Source: Halomicrobium salinisoli (GTDB lineage: Archaea; Halobacteriota; Halobacteria; Halobacteriales; Haloarculaceae). From it: 64,000 bases of DNA. Numbering within the stretch: the first letter of the stretch is position 1; each line of letters opens with the position of its first letter. Shown piece by piece: positions 37,359 to 45,882 of the stretch. The position numbers and the translations under genes are program-made. The notes under the pieces are model-generated. The model was not told the DNA's origin, ran no database searches, and worked only from the letters and a program-made list of their open reading frames with translations. The DNA lies in assembly GCF_020405185.1 (NCBI RefSeq), contig NZ_CP084463.1, positions 1,488,001 through 1,552,000 of the forward strand. The letters run 5' to 3'.

Positions 37359-38327
37359 ATGGACGTAGGTGTCCTCACCGTTCCACTCGGTGACCAGTCC
37401 GTCGACGAAGCGCTCTCGTACCTCGACGACCTCGGCGTCGACGCCGTGGAACTGGGCTGCGGCGGCTTCGTCGGCGACGACCACCTGCCGCGCGACGAGT
37501 ACCTCGACGACGAGGACGCGCAGGCCGAACTCCTCGAGACGGTCGAGGCCCACGACATGTACGTCAGCGCGCTGGCGACGCACAACAACCCGATCCACCC
37601 CGACGACGAGCGGGCGCAGGCGGCCGACACCGAGCTCCGGGAGGCCATCGAACTGGCCGGCCAGCTCGGCGTCGACGCGGTCACCTGCTTCTCGGGGCTG
37701 CCCGCCGGCAGCGAGGCCGGCGAGGTGCCCAACTGGATCACCGCGCCGTGGCCCAACGAGCACAGCGACGCCCTGGAGCACCAGTGGGAGGAGGTCGCCA
37801 TCCCCTACTGGTCCGAGATCGCCGACCACGCCGAGGACCACGGCGTGGACGTCGCCATCGAGATGCACCCCAACATGCTCGTCTACGAGCCCCGAAGCAT
37901 GCTGCGGCTCCGCGAGGCCACCGGCGAGCGGATCGGCGCCAACTTCGATCCCTCCCACCTCTACTGGCAGGGCATCGACGTCACCGACGCCATCCGCCTG
38001 CTGGGCGAGGCGGACGCCATCCACCACTTCCACGCCAAGGACACGAAGGTGTACGACGCGAACGCCCGCGAGAAGGGCGTCCTCGACACGGCGCCGTACA
38101 CCGACGAGGCCGACCGCTCGTGGCTGTTCCGGTCGATCGGCTACGGCCACGGCGAGCAGCACTGGAAGGACGTCGTCTCGACGCTGCGGATGGTCGACTA
38201 CGACGGCGCGCTGTCTATCGAGCACGAGGACTCGCTGACCTCCTCGAACGAGGGCCTGGAGAAGGCCGTCGACGTGCTCTCCCGGGCCGTCTTCGAGACG
38301 ACTCCCGGCGAGGCCTACTGGGCGTAA
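37359..38327 (+). CDS. Sugar phosphate isomerase/epimerase family protein (xylose-isomerase-like TIM barrel)
   Basis: 322 aa. A TIM barrel with likely metal ligands in VAIEMHPNMLV (Glu), GANFDPSHLYWQG (Asp, His), HHFHAKD (His) and LSIEHEDS (Glu). This layout is that of the IolE/IolI/hydroxypyruvate-isomerase-like group, which act on inositol-derived or keto sugars. The next gene, 73 nt downstream, is a Gfo/Idh/MocA oxidoreductase, and this pairing is common for oxidation and isomerisation of polyols or unusual sugars. The substrate cannot be named. Confidence 0.9.
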   Translation: MDVGVLTVPLGDQSVDEALSYLDDLGVDAVELGCGGFVGDDHLPRDEYLDDEDAQAELLETVEAHDMYVSALATHNNPIHPDDERAQAADTELREAIELAGQLGVDAVTCFSGLPAGSEAGEVPNWITAPWPNEHSDALEHQWEEVAIPYWSEIADHAEDHGVDVAIEMHPNMLVYEPRSMLRLREATGERIGANFDPSHLYWQGIDVTDAIRLLGEADAIHHFHAKDTKVYDANAREKGVLDTAPYTDEADRSWLFRSIGYGHGEQHWKDVVSTLRMVDYDGALSIEHEDSLTSSNEGLEKAVDVLSRAVFETTPGEAYWA

Positions 38328-38400
38328 GCCTCACTTTCCCGCCTGAAGCACCGACTCGCTAACCACACCGCTTACCACCACATACGATACTCCACTACAC

Positions 38401-39546
38401 ATGACGCTCGACGTCGGAATCCTGGGCTACCGCTTCATGGGCAAGGCCCACTCGAACGCGCTGGATAGACTCCCGATGTTCTTCCCCGACGCCCCGGAGA
38501 CGAACCGGGACGTCATCGTCGGCCGCGACGAGGAGGCCCTCTCCGAGGCCGCGGACACGCTGGGCTTCGACCGCACCGCCACGGACTGGCGGGACGTCGT
38601 CGACGAGGTCGACGTCTTCTACAACCTCGGCCCGAACCACGTCCACGCAGAGCCCGCCATCGCGGCGCTGGAGGCCGGGACGCCAGTCTTCTGCGAGAAG
38701 CCGCTGGCACCGACCCTGGAGACGGCCGAGGAGATGGCCGACGCGGCCGCCGACGCCGACGTCGTCGCGGGGACGGCCTTCAACTACCGGTTCGTGCCCG
38801 CCATCCAGTACGCGAAGGGCCTGATCAAGGACGGCGAACTCGGCGAGATTCACCACTTCCGGGGGCAGTACCTCCAGGACTGGCTCGTCGATCCCGAGGC
38901 GCCGTGGTCGTGGCGCAACGACGAGGAGATGGCCGGCAGCGGCGCGCTGGGCGACCTCGGTGCCCACACCGTCGACCTCGCGCACTTCCTGCTCGGGAAC
39001 GCGGCCGGCGACATCACGGAGGTCAGCGGCCAGCTCCGGACCTTCGTCGAGGAGCGGCCCGTCGGCGACGGCGGGAGCCTCGAGGACTCCGGTAGCGACG
39101 ACGCCGTCGAGACCCGCGAGGTCACCGTCGACGACGCCTACAGCGCCCAGGTCGCCTTCGAGAACGGCGCCATGGGCACGCTGGAGGCCTCCCGCTTCGC
39201 CAACGGCCACAAGAACGCCCACACCATCGAGATCGAGGGCTCGAAGGGCGGCGTCAAGTTCGACCTCGAACGGCTGAACGAACTGCAGGTCAAGCGCGAG
39301 GGCTCCCGCGGCTACGAGCGCGTGCTGGTCACCGACGCGGACGACCCCTACATTGAGCACTGGTGGCCGCCGGGCCACGTCATCGGCTGGGAGCACACCT
39401 TCGTCCACGAGAACTACGAGTTCCTCTCGGCCATCGCCGGCGACGGCGCGTTCCAGCCGAGCTTCCAGGACGGCCTGAAGGCCCAGCGGGTGCTCGCCGC
39501 CATCGAGGAGAGCGACGAGCGCGGCGAGCGGGTCTCTCTGGAATAA
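38401..39546 (+). CDS. Gfo/Idh/MocA family oxidoreductase
   Basis: 381 aa. The NAD(P)-binding strand is LDVGILGYRFMGKAHSNAL, followed by LGPNHVHAEP, the family lysine motif FCEKPLAPTLE, and the catalytic-domain helix GALGDLGAHTVDLAHFLLG with the conserved Asp and His. It probably oxidises a sugar or polyol such as an inositol. It follows the sugar isomerase on the same strand and likely works with it. The substrate is not known. It is one of three family members in the window, and the sequences are clearly different. Confidence 0.9.
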   Translation: MTLDVGILGYRFMGKAHSNALDRLPMFFPDAPETNRDVIVGRDEEALSEAADTLGFDRTATDWRDVVDEVDVFYNLGPNHVHAEPAIAALEAGTPVFCEKPLAPTLETAEEMADAAADADVVAGTAFNYRFVPAIQYAKGLIKDGELGEIHHFRGQYLQDWLVDPEAPWSWRNDEEMAGSGALGDLGAHTVDLAHFLLGNAAGDITEVSGQLRTFVEERPVGDGGSLEDSGSDDAVETREVTVDDAYSAQVAFENGAMGTLEASRFANGHKNAHTIEIEGSKGGVKFDLERLNELQVKREGSRGYERVLVTDADDPYIEHWWPPGHVIGWEHTFVHENYEFLSAIAGDGAFQPSFQDGLKAQRVLAAIEESDERGERVSLE

Positions 39547-39663
39547 CGGATACTCCCACCTGCCGTTCTGTTCAGTCGAGTTTTGGCGTGCTATCGAGGC
39601 TGTTCACATACGGCGATACTGCTGAGGCCGAACTAGCTATCCCTAGCTGCCCCGTCCCAATCC

Positions 39664-39668
39664 TTTAA
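39664..39668 (+). promoter_or_regulatory. TATA box of M24-like peptidase gene
   Basis: TTTAA lies 26-30 nt before the ATG at 39694, suitable for a leaderless transcript. Confidence 0.5.
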
Positions 39669-39693
39669 CCCGGAGACGGCGCCACCTCCGTGT

Positions 39694-40764
39694 ATGGCAG
39701 TCACCGAGCGTCTGGACGCGTATCTCTCCGAGAACGGTCTCGAGGCGGTCTGGTTCGCGCGGCCGAACTCCTTCGCCTGGCTGACGGGCGGGGGCGACAA
39801 CGTCGTGGATCGGGCCGGCGACGTCGGCGTCGCCGCGGCGGGCTACGACGGCGACGGGCTCACGGTCGTGACGGACAACATCGAGGCGCCGCGGCTGCGC
39901 GACGAGGAACTCCCGGCGGACGCCGCCGTCGAGACGGTCCAGTGGTACGAGGACGGACTGGCCGCGGCCGTCGAGCGGGTCAGCCCGACGCCGGCCGCCG
40001 CGGACTTCGACGTGCCGGGCTTGGAGTCGGTCGACGCCTCGGCGCTGCGCCAGCCGTTGACCGACGAGCAGATCGAGCAGTACCGGTCGCTGTCCGCGGA
40101 CGTGGCGGCGGCGGTCGAGTCGGTCGCGCGGGAGTGCGACCCAGACGACACCGAGATCCAGGTCGCGGCCGACCTCCGGCGGGCCATCGAGGCGGCGGGC
40201 GCGGGGACGCCGGTCGTCCTCGTCGGGAGCGCCGAGCGCGCCCAGCGGTACCGCCACTACACGCCGAAAGACGCCGAACTGGGCGAGTACGCGCTGCTGT
40301 CGGTCACCGCTGATCGGGACGGCCTGTACGCGAGCACGACCCGGACCGTCGCGTTCGACGCGCCGGACTGGCTGGACGAGCGGACCCGCGACGCGATGCG
40401 CGTCGAGGCGACGGCGCTGGCCGCAACGCGCGAGGGCGGTACCGCCGGCGACGTGTTCGAGGCGGTGCAGGACGCGTACGCCGACCTCGGCTGGGAGGGC
40501 GAGTGGCGCAACCACCACCAGGGGGGCGCCGCGGGGTTCGCCGGCCGGGAGTGGATCGCCACGCCCGACAACGACGCCCCCGTCGAGCTGCCGATGGGCT
40601 ACGCGTGGAACCCGACGGTGCAGGGCGCGAAGAGCGAGGACCTCCACCTGGTCGACGGCGACGGGGTAGAACTCCTGACCGCGACCGGCGAGTGGCCGAC
40701 GCGGGAGGTCTCGGCGGTCGGCTACGACCTGACGCTGGACCGGCACGCCGTGCTGTCGCGGTGA
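39694..40764 (+). CDS. M24-family-like (Xaa-Pro aminopeptidase-type) protein without a clear metal site
   Basis: 356 aa. The N-terminal creatinase-like domain starts with ERLDAYLSENGLEAVWFARPNSFAWLTGG, and the C-terminal half follows the pita-bread pattern from LTDEQIEQYRSLSADVAAAVE onwards. In peptidases this fold uses five metal ligands (Asp, Asp, His, Glu, Glu). I find only a possible His region (NHHQGGAAGFAGREWIA) and cannot place the Asp pair or the final Glu, so it may not be an active metallopeptidase. It is cytosolic. It may be a haloarchaeal branch with another role. Confidence 0.8.
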   Translation: MAVTERLDAYLSENGLEAVWFARPNSFAWLTGGGDNVVDRAGDVGVAAAGYDGDGLTVVTDNIEAPRLRDEELPADAAVETVQWYEDGLAAAVERVSPTPAAADFDVPGLESVDASALRQPLTDEQIEQYRSLSADVAAAVESVARECDPDDTEIQVAADLRRAIEAAGAGTPVVLVGSAERAQRYRHYTPKDAELGEYALLSVTADRDGLYASTTRTVAFDAPDWLDERTRDAMRVEATALAATREGGTAGDVFEAVQDAYADLGWEGEWRNHHQGGAAGFAGREWIATPDNDAPVELPMGYAWNPTVQGAKSEDLHLVDGDGVELLTATGEWPTREVSAVGYDLTLDRHAVLSR

Positions 40765-40786
40765 TCGGCGGGCGAGCGGGCGGCGG

Positions 40787-41428
40787 CTACTCCGACGGTT
40801 CCTCGCTGCCGACGCGGATGACCTGCATCAGCGAGTAGACCGGGACGCCCTCGATGTCGCCGAGGCCGCGCTTGTCGGCCATGACGACGCAGGCGACCGG
40901 GGTACCGCCCTGCTCCCGGATGGCCTGGATCGTCTCGGTCATCGTGGTGCCGCTGGTGATGGTGTCGTCGACGACGTAGCAGTCGCGCCCGCGAATCTGG
41001 GCGAAGTTGCGCGAGAACGAGCCGTCGAGGCCCTCGTCGCGCTCGTCGTCCCACTGGTGCTTGCTGGGGGCGTAGGTGCCGAGGTCGGTCTCCAGTTCGC
41101 GCGCGACGGTCGTCGCCAGCGGCGCGCCGGCCTTCTCGACGCCGATGGTGAGGTCGACGTCCTCGCCCTGCTTCGAGAGGAGGTCGGCCATCGCCTTGCC
41201 CATGTAGGAGAGGCGAGTGCTGTCGCGGCCGACGGCGCTCCAGTCGACGTGGATGTCGTGGGGGCCGCTGGCGGCGTCGACGGAGGGCTCCTGATCGGCG
41301 CCGCTCTGCTGGACGAGCCAGCTCGCCGTCTCGCGGGAGACGTTCAGCTCGTCGGCGATCTCGCCCTTCGAGAGGCCGCGCTCTGCCAGCTCCGTGGCGC
41401 CCTCGATGAGGTCGTCGATGTTTTTCAT
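40787..41428 (-). CDS. gfcR: GfcR, PRTase-type transcriptional regulator of sugar catabolism
   Basis: 213 aa. An N-terminal helix-turn-helix (LAERGLSKGEIADELNVSRETASWLVQ) is joined to a phosphoribosyltransferase-like domain with GVEKAGAPLATTVARE and the PRPP loop CYVVDDTITSGTTMTE. This is the GfcR architecture, known in Haloferax volcanii as an activator of glucose-catabolism genes including Entner-Doudoroff and lower glycolytic genes. Targets of that type (kdgK, pyk, gdh, dehydratase) are in this window, so local control is plausible. It was once annotated as an orotate phosphoribosyltransferase relative. The TATA box at 41451-41458 fits the ATG at 41428. Confidence 0.92.
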   Translation of the reverse strand: MKNIDDLIEGATELAERGLSKGEIADELNVSRETASWLVQQSGADQEPSVDAASGPHDIHVDWSAVGRDSTRLSYMGKAMADLLSKQGEDVDLTIGVEKAGAPLATTVARELETDLGTYAPSKHQWDDERDEGLDGSFSRNFAQIRGRDCYVVDDTITSGTTMTETIQAIREQGGTPVACVVMADKRGLGDIEGVPVYSLMQVIRVGSEEPSE

Positions 41429-41450
41429 ACCTGGTAGTCGTCGTGGGAGG

Positions 41451-41458
41451 AATTAATA
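41451..41458 (-). promoter_or_regulatory. gfcR TATA box
   Basis: On the minus strand TATTAATT lies 23-30 nt before the gfcR ATG, consistent with a leaderless mRNA. Confidence 0.6.
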
Positions 41459-41555
41459 CCCGGTGGGTTCGGACCGCCGAGAGAGCGGCGACCGCTCTCT
41501 CGTTCCGCACGGTCTCTCCGAAACCGACGGACCGCCGTGGATCGACACAGATTTA

Positions 41556-41591
41556 CACCGCCCGGTGATAGATTTGTCCGACTGGGCGGTG
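41556..41591. promoter_or_regulatory. Inverted repeat upstream of gfcR
   Basis: CACCGCCC (41556-41563) and GGGCGGTG (41584-41591) are perfect inverse copies 20 nt apart. The left arm also makes a shorter palindrome (caccg cc cggtg). It lies about 130-160 nt upstream of gfcR and could bind a regulator or form a weak terminator stem; the sequence alone does not decide. Confidence 0.4.
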
Positions 41592-41625
41592 ATGGTACTC
41601 CGCCACGCTGGCGATACCGGCAGAT

Positions 41626-41652
41626 CCCCCCACTCCCCACCCCCACTCCCCC
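41626..41652 (-). other. Strong G-quadruplex motif upstream of gfcR
   Basis: The plus strand shows C runs of 6, 4, 5 and 5 separated by act, a and act. The minus strand, the coding strand of both flanking genes, therefore has four G runs of at least four with loops of one to three bases, a textbook intramolecular quadruplex pattern. It lies about 100 nt after the stop of the gene at 41750 and about 200 nt before gfcR. The rest of the 41429-41749 gap has only the promoter and inverted repeat already listed. Confidence 0.7.
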
Positions 41653-41749
41653 ACGTCTGCCGATATACGACCCCATCACGCCCGGTCCTTTTTGCTACCT
41701 CTCTCCGACGGTCGCGTCCCTGCCGTTCCGAAGAGCCCCGGCTGTCTGG

Positions 41750-42565
41750 TCAGTCACGGGGCCCCGGCAGCGTCACGACGCGCTGCTCGCACTCCGGACA
41801 GACCAGCGTCTCCCTGGGCGCCTCCCGGGGGTTCCTGTGGCCGCCGCAACACGACGCCGTCGAGGACGGCTCCAGCGGCGTCTCGCAGACGGGACACTCC
41901 TCGAGGAACTGGCGGAGCGGGCGCGCCGCGGCGAGCGCCACCTCGTCGCGCACGCCGTCGGGCATCGCCCAGACGGCCGCCGCCTCGGCCACGGCGACGG
42001 GCCGGGGCACGAGCGTTGGCTGCCCCTCGACGTCGATCCAGCGACCGTCGTCTGCCGCGACGGCCTCGGCGGACTCGATGCCGGGGAACGACTCGACGGC
42101 CGCGACCAGCTCAGACCCCGTGCGTAGCTGGTCCATGCCGCCGTGCCAGAGCCGCTCGAACTCCTCGTCGAGCACGATCCGGTCGCCGTCCTCGCGGATC
42201 ACGCCCGCCTCGGCGAGCCGCCGGAGGACCGCCTCCCCCGAGAGTTCGTTCGCGTCGGCCAGCGACCCGTCGCCGGATCGACCGCCGTCGGGCGCGGCCT
42301 CGCCGCCCGGGTGGAACCAGGCGGTCGGGACCGGGAGCGCGTCAGCGAGGCGGGGCGCGAACCGGGGCGTGTACGGAACGACGTACCCGCGCAGGGCCAC
42401 GAGAGCGAGGCCGAGGAGCGCCCCGCCGACGGCGACGACCGGGTAGCCGACCGCGGCGAGGCCGCTCGCTGCCAGCGCCACGACGGCGACGTTGACGACC
42501 GTACAGGGCGCGCACCTGCGTTCGCCCGTGTAGTCCGGGTTCCGGAGGCGGCCGGCGACGTCCAT
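41750..42565 (-). CDS. Membrane-anchored hypothetical protein with zinc-binding C terminus
   Basis: 271 aa. A CAPC motif near residue 20 precedes two hydrophobic helices (residues about 22-62). The middle has a winged-helix-like segment (GEAVLRRLAEAGVIREDGDRIVLDEEFE). The end carries CPVCETPL, SCCGGH and CPECEQRV cysteines that could bind zinc. I do not recognise the family; similar proteins seem common in haloarchaea. It lies upstream of gfcR on the same strand, but a 321-bp gap and a separate gfcR promoter argue against one transcript. Confidence 0.8.
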   Translation of the reverse strand: MDVAGRLRNPDYTGERRCAPCTVVNVAVVALAASGLAAVGYPVVAVGGALLGLALVALRGYVVPYTPRFAPRLADALPVPTAWFHPGGEAAPDGGRSGDGSLADANELSGEAVLRRLAEAGVIREDGDRIVLDEEFERLWHGGMDQLRTGSELVAAVESFPGIESAEAVAADDGRWIDVEGQPTLVPRPVAVAEAAAVWAMPDGVRDEVALAAARPLRQFLEECPVCETPLEPSSTASCCGGHRNPREAPRETLVCPECEQRVVTLPGPRD

Positions 42566-42778
42566 GCCCGTCGTTGGGCGGCGAGCCGCTTCAGCGTTGA
42601 GGTGCGTCGCCGCCTCGGAGTGGCCGTCTCCACCTGTCCCGGCGACACATTATTGTCGCGGCCCGCGATACCACTGCTAAGAGATGCCACCCCATCTGGC
42701 GCCGCTGCGGACCGCCGTCGGACGCGGCCGGCGAGGGGCCCGACCGTCCGTCGAACGGGTCGAGAACAGCGACGGGAA

Positions 42779-42783
42779 TTTAA
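42779..42783 (+). promoter_or_regulatory. TATA box of first TrmB gene
   Basis: TTTAA in an AT-rich patch lies 29-33 nt before the ATG at 42812, in line with a leaderless or very short-leader transcript. Confidence 0.5.
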
Positions 42784-42811
42784 CCCGGCGTGCGAAAGTG
42801 GCCACAAACTG

Positions 42812-43882
42812 ATGAACGACGACGAACTGATCGCGGTGCTTGAGGACGCCGGGCTCTCCCCCTATCAGGCCGAGACCTACGTCACGCTGCTGGACCTCGG
42901 CAACGCCTCGGCCACGGACGTCGCCGACGCGTGTGACGTCCCCGACCCGCGAATCTACGACGTCCTCCGGGACCTGGAGTCCAAGGGGTACATCGAGACC
43001 TACCAGCAGGACACCCTGACGGCCCGGGCCCACGACCCGGAAGAGGTGCTCGACGACCTCCGCTCGCGGTCGAACCGGTACCTGACCGCGGCGGAGGACA
43101 TCGAGGACCGGTGGAACCAGCCGGCGCTGGCCGAACACGAGGTCAGCGTCGTCAAGCGGTTCGACACCGTGCTGTCCCGGGCCCGCGAGGTCATCGGGGA
43201 GGCGGAGAACCAGATCCAGCTCAGCGTGACCGCCGACCAGTTCGAACTGCTGGCAGACGACCTGGAGGCCGCGCGGGACCGCGGCGTCTACGTGAAACTG
43301 AGCATCTCCTCGCGCGCCGGCAGGGACGCCCTCCCCGACGAGGAGACGCTTGCGGCGACCTGTACCGAGGCGCGGTACCGCGACGTCCCGTCGACGTTCC
43401 TGGTGCTGGTCGACCGGAACTGGACCTGCTTCGCACCCCACGAGCAGTCCGTCAACGAATACGGCGTCCTCGTCAGCGATCGCGCACACGCGTACGTCTT
43501 CCACTGGTTCTTCCGCACCTGCCTCTGGGAGATCTGGGAGACGATCTACACGGAACGGACCGCGGACACGCCGCGCACCTACGTCGACCTGCGGGCCTGC
43601 ATTCGAGACATCCAGCCGCTGGTGGAGTCCGGCACGACGGTCCGCGCGACTGTGACCGGCCGGGACACCGAGACGAACGCCGAGCGGACGGTCAGCGGGG
43701 AGATCACCGGGATCGAGTACTCCGGCGAGTCGACGGAGGACGACACCCTCCCGCTGGCCGAGCTCGCCGGCCGGGCGAGCGTCACCGTCGACACCGGTTC
43801 GGGGACGGTGTCCGTCGGCGGGTGGGGCGCGGTCATCGAGGAGATCGAGGCCACGTCGGTCATCGTCACCGACGTCGAGTGA
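42812..43882 (+). CDS. TrmB-family sugar-sensing transcriptional regulator
   Basis: 356 aa. The N-terminal winged helix (LEDAGLSPYQAETYVTLLDLG, then DVADACDVPDPRIYDVLRDLE) is followed by a dimerisation coiled coil (residues about 80-105), a phospholipase-D-like fold region and the TrmB sugar-binding domain (about 110-355). TrmB proteins regulate sugar transport and central carbon genes in archaea according to bound sugar. This one lies just before the sugar ABC operon on the same strand, so it is probably that operon's local regulator. The upstream part of the longer open frame overlaps an opposite-strand gene and is not coding. Confidence 0.92.
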   Translation: MNDDELIAVLEDAGLSPYQAETYVTLLDLGNASATDVADACDVPDPRIYDVLRDLESKGYIETYQQDTLTARAHDPEEVLDDLRSRSNRYLTAAEDIEDRWNQPALAEHEVSVVKRFDTVLSRAREVIGEAENQIQLSVTADQFELLADDLEAARDRGVYVKLSISSRAGRDALPDEETLAATCTEARYRDVPSTFLVLVDRNWTCFAPHEQSVNEYGVLVSDRAHAYVFHWFFRTCLWEIWETIYTERTADTPRTYVDLRACIRDIQPLVESGTTVRATVTGRDTETNAERTVSGEITGIEYSGESTEDDTLPLAELAGRASVTVDTGSGTVSVGGWGAVIEEIEATSVIVTDVE

Positions 43883-44272
43883 CGGCGGCTGCCGCCGTTC
43901 GGTACCCGTCGAGTCGCCGGGCGGGATCGCTGCAGCGACGGTCGAATCGAACCCCTGCGCTGCCGGTCGTTCTCACCGCGTTCGTCGCCGACGACCACCG
44001 CTGGATCCGACAGTGACGTCGTCTGTCTCCGATCGAGTCGCCGTACCCCTCCGTTAACGACGGGTGTTACTCGGGCCGTTCCCGACGTTGCCTTCACGAC
44101 ACTTCCACTCGTAAGGAACGAAATCGGTCCAGAATCCAGGGGATAGAGCCATCAATCTAAGTTCTCTGAGTAGAAATTATTTCGAGTAATCAACGCCATC
44201 TATTCATTTACAATTGGTGTAGTTAACTATTGGTAATGTTTAAGTATGCTCGTCGCAACACATCGAGAGAGG
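43883..44272 (+). promoter_or_regulatory. Control region of the sugar ABC transporter operon
   Basis: No gene is seen in these 390 bases. The last 130 are AT-rich. A perfect 10-bp palindrome TAGTTAACTA (44220-44229) is flanked by two direct attggt copies (44213-44218 and 44229-44234). A TATA-like tttaagta lies at 44239-44246, 27-34 nt before the ATG at 44273. The palindrome sits just upstream of the TATA box, the place for an activator or repressor such as the TrmB protein next door. Confidence 0.5.
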
Positions 44273-45802
44273 ATGTCTTCCAACGGCACAGACGACGGTA
44301 GAGAGCGTGGCAGTGTTTCGCGTCGCCGCTTCGTGACCGCTGCGGGCGCATCGGGCGCGGCCGCGGGACTGGCCGGCTGCGCCGAGTTCATCGGTGGCGG
44401 AGACGGCGACGGGGGCGGGCAGAACGGGACGACGACGGGCGACGCCGGCGGCGACGGCACGACCACGATCAGGTGGGGCATCGGTCCCACGGCCGTCGAG
44501 ACGGCCGGCGAGGAGATGAAGACCGCACTCCACGAGGCCGGCGGACTCAGCGACGACATCGAGATCGAGTGGGTGCCCAGCTCGCAGGACACGGGCGAGG
44601 TCCGGACGAACTACAACCGGATACTCGATTCCGGACAGGGAGACCCGGACATCCTGCAGATGGACAACGGCTGGGTGAACATCTTCATCCAGCGGGGGCT
44701 GATCCAGAACCTCTCGGAGACCCTCTCCGACGACACCCTCTCGACCATCGAGGAGGACTACTTCACCGGGTTCACCGACACGGCGCGGGACCCCGAGTCC
44801 GGCGACCTCTACGGCGTCCCGCTGTTCCCGGACTTCCCGACGATGCAGTACCGCAAGGACCTCGTCGAGGAGGCCGGCTACGACCCCGAGGGCGAGAACT
44901 GGGCGACCGAGCCGATGACCTGGGAGGAGTGGTCGCACATCGCGGCCGACGTCTACGACAACGCGGACGTCGACTACGGCTTCACGACCCAGTGGGACAT
45001 CTACGAGGGCACCGCCTGCTGTACGTTCAACGAGGTCATGTCCTCGTGGGGCGGCGCCTACTTCGGCGGCCGAGAGAACCTCTTCGGCCCCGTCGGCGAG
45101 CGACCGATCACGGTGGACGAGCCCAACGTGGTCCAGTCGCTCAACATGATGCGGAAGTTCGTCCACGACGAGGACTTCGGCGGGGAGTTCGAGAACTACG
45201 CCGGCGGCTTCACGCCGACGGACATCCTCGGCTGGCTCGAGGAGACCTCCCGGTCGCCGTTCGCGCAGGGCAACGCCGTCTTCCACCGCAACTGGCCGTA
45301 CTCGCTGGCGCTGACCGGACGGAACCCGGAGGAGACCGAGGACCCCGCGCTCGGCCAGGACCTCGGTGCGATGCCCATCCCGTACGCCGTCCCCGAGAGC
45401 GAGGCGCCCCAGCCCGGCACCGGCGGGACGACCTCGGCGCTGGGCGGCTGGCACCTGACCTTCAACCCCAACAGCGACAACCTGGACGTGATCGATCAGG
45501 TCGTCCAGGCCGTCATGAGTCCGGACTTCGCGCTCGAACTGTTCCGGCTCCAGGGGTGGCTGCCGCCCCGGCCCGAGCTGTTCAACTCCGACGAGGCGCA
45601 GGAAGTCGAGCCCGTCGGCCGCTACCTCGACACGCTGCAGGTGGCCGGCGAGAACGTGATGGCCCGACCGGTCACGCCGGTCTGGAGCCAGGAGTCCCAG
45701 GCCATCGCCCAGCAGGCCAACCGCGCCGTCGGCCAGGAGGTGTCCTCCGAGCAGGCCATGTCGTCGCTCGCCTCCAGCCTGCAGGACATCGAGCAGGGCT
45801 GA
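44273..45802 (+). CDS. Tat-exported lipoprotein, sugar ABC transporter substrate-binding protein
   Basis: 509 aa. The Tat signal and lipobox are SRRRFVTAAGASGAAAGLAGC, with the lipidated Cys near residue 35, followed by a Gly/Asp/Thr-rich tether. The mature part is a family-1 solute-binding protein (VRTNYNRILDSGQGDPDILQMDN; LVEEAGYDPEGENWATEP; FAQGNAVFHRNWPYSLAL). It would catch a sugar outside the cell and deliver it to the two permeases that follow. The substrate is unknown; a glucose or disaccharide role would fit the nearby glucose dehydrogenase and TrmB. The ATG at 44273 is preferred because the upstream frame adds a stretch that overlaps the TATA box. Confidence 0.93.
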   Translation: MSSNGTDDGRERGSVSRRRFVTAAGASGAAAGLAGCAEFIGGGDGDGGGQNGTTTGDAGGDGTTTIRWGIGPTAVETAGEEMKTALHEAGGLSDDIEIEWVPSSQDTGEVRTNYNRILDSGQGDPDILQMDNGWVNIFIQRGLIQNLSETLSDDTLSTIEEDYFTGFTDTARDPESGDLYGVPLFPDFPTMQYRKDLVEEAGYDPEGENWATEPMTWEEWSHIAADVYDNADVDYGFTTQWDIYEGTACCTFNEVMSSWGGAYFGGRENLFGPVGERPITVDEPNVVQSLNMMRKFVHDEDFGGEFENYAGGFTPTDILGWLEETSRSPFAQGNAVFHRNWPYSLALTGRNPEETEDPALGQDLGAMPIPYAVPESEAPQPGTGGTTSALGGWHLTFNPNSDNLDVIDQVVQAVMSPDFALELFRLQGWLPPRPELFNSDEAQEVEPVGRYLDTLQVAGENVMARPVTPVWSQESQAIAQQANRAVGQEVSSEQAMSSLASSLQDIEQG

Positions 45803-45840
45803 GGGATCACGGCATAGCTTAACAAGGCCCGAAACATCAT

Positions 45841-45850
45841 TATTTAATAT
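45841..45850 (+). promoter_or_regulatory. Internal promoter between binding-protein and permease genes
   Basis: TATTTAATAT lies in the 80-bp gap after the binding-protein gene, 33-42 nt before the permease ATG at 45883. It may give separate transcription of the membrane parts. Confidence 0.45.
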
Positions 45851-45882
45851 GGTGATTGACAGGACATGACGGGTGATTCCGC

